DNA of 64,000 nt from Streptomyces sp. NBC_00775 (GTDB lineage: Bacteria > Actinomycetota > Actinomycetes > Streptomycetales > Streptomycetaceae). The DNA is taken from positions 3,472,001 to 3,536,000 of the forward strand of contig NZ_CP108938.1 in the NCBI RefSeq assembly GCF_036347135.1. The letters are read 5' to 3'. Positions 62,522-64,000 of the stretch are shown piece after piece. Position numbers and translations under genes: made by a program. The stretch's first letter is position 1. Each line of letters starts with the position of its first letter. The notes below the pieces were generated by a model. The model was not told where the DNA came from and searched no databases. It saw nothing but the letters and a program-made list of their open reading frames with translations.

Positions 62522-62973
62522 GCCCCGCCCCCGACGGAGGCGTCACCGGAGCCGCCGTGCGCCGGGGCGCCGGTCTGCGCGCCGGGCGCCGGATCCGGCT
62601 GCGCGGCGCTCTCGGGAGGGTCGAGGTCCGGTGGCCCGCCGTTCCAGGTGAGCGTGACGGTGATACCGGCCTTGGCCTCACCATCGGCGAGGAGGCCGAC
62701 CACCTTGCCCGCCTTGGCCGTCAGTTCGATCCCGAACTCGACACTCACCTCGTCGGGCCGCACGGCGCGCAACGGCGCGGCCAACGAGCGCGCGACACTC
62801 GTGATCACCGACTGCAGGCTCTCGACCTGCGCCTCGACCCGCTCCCCGAACCCGGTGTCCGTGAACGACAGCCCGCCGGAGCCCTCCAGCTCGTCGGCCC
62901 CCGAGATCCGCGCCCACACCGGCGTCCCGTCCGGCATCTCGATCCGTGCGATCCGGGTCACCGCGTCACCCAT
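62518..62973 (-). CDS. CU044_2847/TRYPCO1-like trypsin-co-occurring protein
   Basis: The 151-residue protein has EMPDGTPVWARISGADELEG and a beta-rich core with VEFGIELTAKAGKVVGLLADGEAKAGITVTLTW, as in the CU044_2847 family, named trypsin-co-occurring domain 1 because its genes sit beside trypsin-like ones. The C-terminal 35 residues are Pro/Gly/Ala-rich. The stop overlaps the protease ATG by four bases, so it is co-translated. It is taken to be a partner or regulator of the protease. ATG 62973 has GGGGGATG upstream. It heads the whole eight-gene minus-strand series. Confidence 0.85.
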   Translation of the reverse strand: MGDAVTRIARIEMPDGTPVWARISGADELEGSGGLSFTDTGFGERVEAQVESLQSVITSVARSLAAPLRAVRPDEVSVEFGIELTAKAGKVVGLLADGEAKAGITVTLTWNGGPPDLDPPESAAQPDPAPGAQTGAPAHGGSGDASVGGGA

Positions 62974-63127
62974 GACATCCCCCGTTCCCCCACGCCCCCG
63001 TGGTCCCGCCGGCCTTGCAGGCTAGCCGCAGGGGGGCGCCCACGACAGAGGACCTCCGCGCACCCCGCGCCCCCACTTATCCTTTTCCCCAGCGTTCCAC
63101 TTCACTTTCACCGACGGAGCACCATCC

Positions 63128-63313
63128 ATGTACTTCACCGACCGTGGCATCGAGGAACTGGAGAAGCGGCGCGGCGAGGAAGAGGTCACCTTCGAGTGGC
63201 TCGCCGAGCAGCTGCGTACGTTTGTCGACCTCAACCCGGACTTCGAGGTGCCGGTGGAGCGACTGGCGACGTGGCTGGCCCGCCTGGACGACGACGAGGA
63301 CGACGAGGAGTAG
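63128..63313 (+). CDS. DUF6104-like small acidic protein
   Basis: This 61-residue protein reads MYFTDRGIEELEKRRGEEEV, FEWLAEQLRTFVDLNPDFEV and an acidic tail DDDEDDEE. It matches a conserved Streptomyces protein family (DUF6104) of unknown function. ATG 63128 follows GACGGAGC. It diverges from the TRYPCO1-like gene, with 154 bases between the starts, and is followed by the repeated hairpin element. Confidence 0.85.
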   Translation: MYFTDRGIEELEKRRGEEEVTFEWLAEQLRTFVDLNPDFEVPVERLATWLARLDDDEDDEE

Positions 63314-63325
63314 CCCGAGCCCTTC

Positions 63326-63493
63326 GGGGGCGCGGGGAACTGCGCAATCTTTAGGACCAGCCCCCACCTTTTAGGGGCGCGGGGAACTGCGCAATCTTTA
63401 GGGCCGGCCCCCACCCTCCCGCAGCCAAAGAACCGGCCACGGGGTCTGGGGCGGAGCCCCAGAAGGATGGGACGGGTAGGGGCGGCGGGGGCG
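63326..63493. repeat. Streptomyces intergenic repeat (copy 2)
   Basis: Two direct copies of GGGGCGCGGGGAACTGCGC followed by AATCTTTAGG (63326-63355 and 63373-63402) precede GGGGTCTGGGGCGGAGCCCC and GGATGGGACGGGTAGG (63441-63493). The same modules form the 36482-36633 element, in the same order. It lies between two convergent genes. Confidence 0.88.
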
Positions 63494-64000
63494 TCAATCG
63501 AAGGCGCGCAGCCGGTCGTACGCGACCCCGAGCGCACCGTGGATCACCAGCAGCACCCCGGCAGCGATCCACCCACCACTGCGCCGCCGCACACCCCACA
63601 CGGCAAGCGGAACCCCGGCGGCCAGCTCCACCGTGGCAAGAACACCAGCCCTCGACCCACGCACCCAGACCCCCACCGCACTGCCCTCCACGACATCGAG
63701 CTCCGCACGGACGGCAGCCCGCCACCCCGTCCACTCGACCTGCTCGGCACCCGGCTGAATCCGCGCCACCTCACGAAGCCGGTCGGCGGACTCACCGGGA
63801 CTGAGCCCGGCCGGAAGCATTACCCCCGCGCGCGTGAGGACAGCGATCAACCCCCGCAGCCGCGCCCGCGAGTCGGCACCGGGGTCGGCCTTCGTCAACT
63901 GCTCCAGGGACTGCATGTCGAGCACGGGATCGAGACCGAGCCGCGCGGCGAAGGTGCGCATCGCCTCGTCCTCGCCTACGGGGGTACCGTTCGCCAGCCA
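63494..64000 (-). CDS. Uncharacterised protein with C-terminal hydrophobic tail, cut by window edge
   Basis: The frame is open through the right edge, so the N-terminus is missing; 168 residues are visible. It begins WLANGTPVGEDEAMRTFAARLG. A helical region with SLEQLTKADPGADSRARLRGLI leads to an Arg-rich stretch, then two hydrophobic helices in the last 60 residues (VLATVELAAGVPLAVWGV and WIAAGVLLVIHGALGVA). An internal ATG at 63961 is not taken as the start, as in-frame coding continues upstream. The family is not recognised. The tail suggests membrane attachment. Confidence 0.6.
   Translation of the reverse strand, partial: WLANGTPVGEDEAMRTFAARLGLDPVLDMQSLEQLTKADPGADSRARLRGLIAVLTRAGVMLPAGLSPGESADRLREVARIQPGAEQVEWTGWRAAVRAELDVVEGSAVGVWVRGSRAGVLATVELAAGVPLAVWGVRRRSGGWIAAGVLLVIHGALGVAYDRLRAFD

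Overview
The window is Streptomyces chromosome: G+C is very high, third codon positions are almost all G or C, GTG starts are common, and the order lon, two-component pair, multifunctional 2-oxoglutarate dehydrogenase (kgd) matches the conserved Streptomyces core. I see no rRNA, tRNA, CRISPR array, insertion sequence or prophage. Both edges cut a gene (a membrane protein at the left, an uncharacterised protein at the right).

Layout. 1-21.6 kb is mostly core and scavenging functions: a large membrane protein, a MarR regulator, a secreted GH25 lysozyme, Lon protease with a heat-shock type HAIR operator, an acetyltransferase, a fragment of a STAND-type protein, a Tat-exported sulfatase, a rhomboid-like membrane protein, a TetR regulator divergent from an MFS transporter and GH3 glycosidase, a spermidine-synthase-like protein, a response regulator and histidine kinase, and kgd followed by a very strong terminator. 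21.7-43.3 kb is rich in alpha-glucan genes: a sugar-nucleotidyltransferase-like protein, GlgX debranching enzyme, an oligopeptide ABC transporter with a fused double ATPase, a divergent small-peptide/HTH-TPR regulator pair, then a long minus-strand operon running DJ-1/PfpI, ThDP enzyme, PfpI, GlgE, maltokinase, GlgB. The trehalose synthase gene that usually accompanies this GlgE cluster is absent. 43.6-49 kb is a small redox/cyclase island: three NTF2-fold (SnoaL-like) proteins, one fused to a 4-oxalocrotonate-type tautomerase, a drug/metabolite exporter, an F420/NADP oxidoreductase-like protein and an aldo-keto reductase.

49.1-63.0 kb is the most striking region. Eight consecutive minus-strand genes combine two modules: a cyclophane RiPP module of the FxSxx-COOH type (precursor, radical SAM maturase, HExxH peptide hydroxylase, TIR/NB-ARC/TPR protein) and a vWA-MoxR-trypsin ternary conflict module (SAV_2336/vWA protein, MoxR ATPase, trypsin with a VMAP-like C-terminus, CU044_2847/TRYPCO1 protein). 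Very short spacings or overlaps tie most of the genes together, so they probably act as one signalling, processing or defence unit. The precursor ends in Phe-Asn-Asn-Ser-Phe instead of the canonical FxSxx tail.

The window ends with a 61-residue DUF6104 protein, a Streptomyces intergenic repeat that also occurs at 36.5 kb, and the truncated right-edge gene. Function calls rest on recognisable motifs and family memory; no database search was run.
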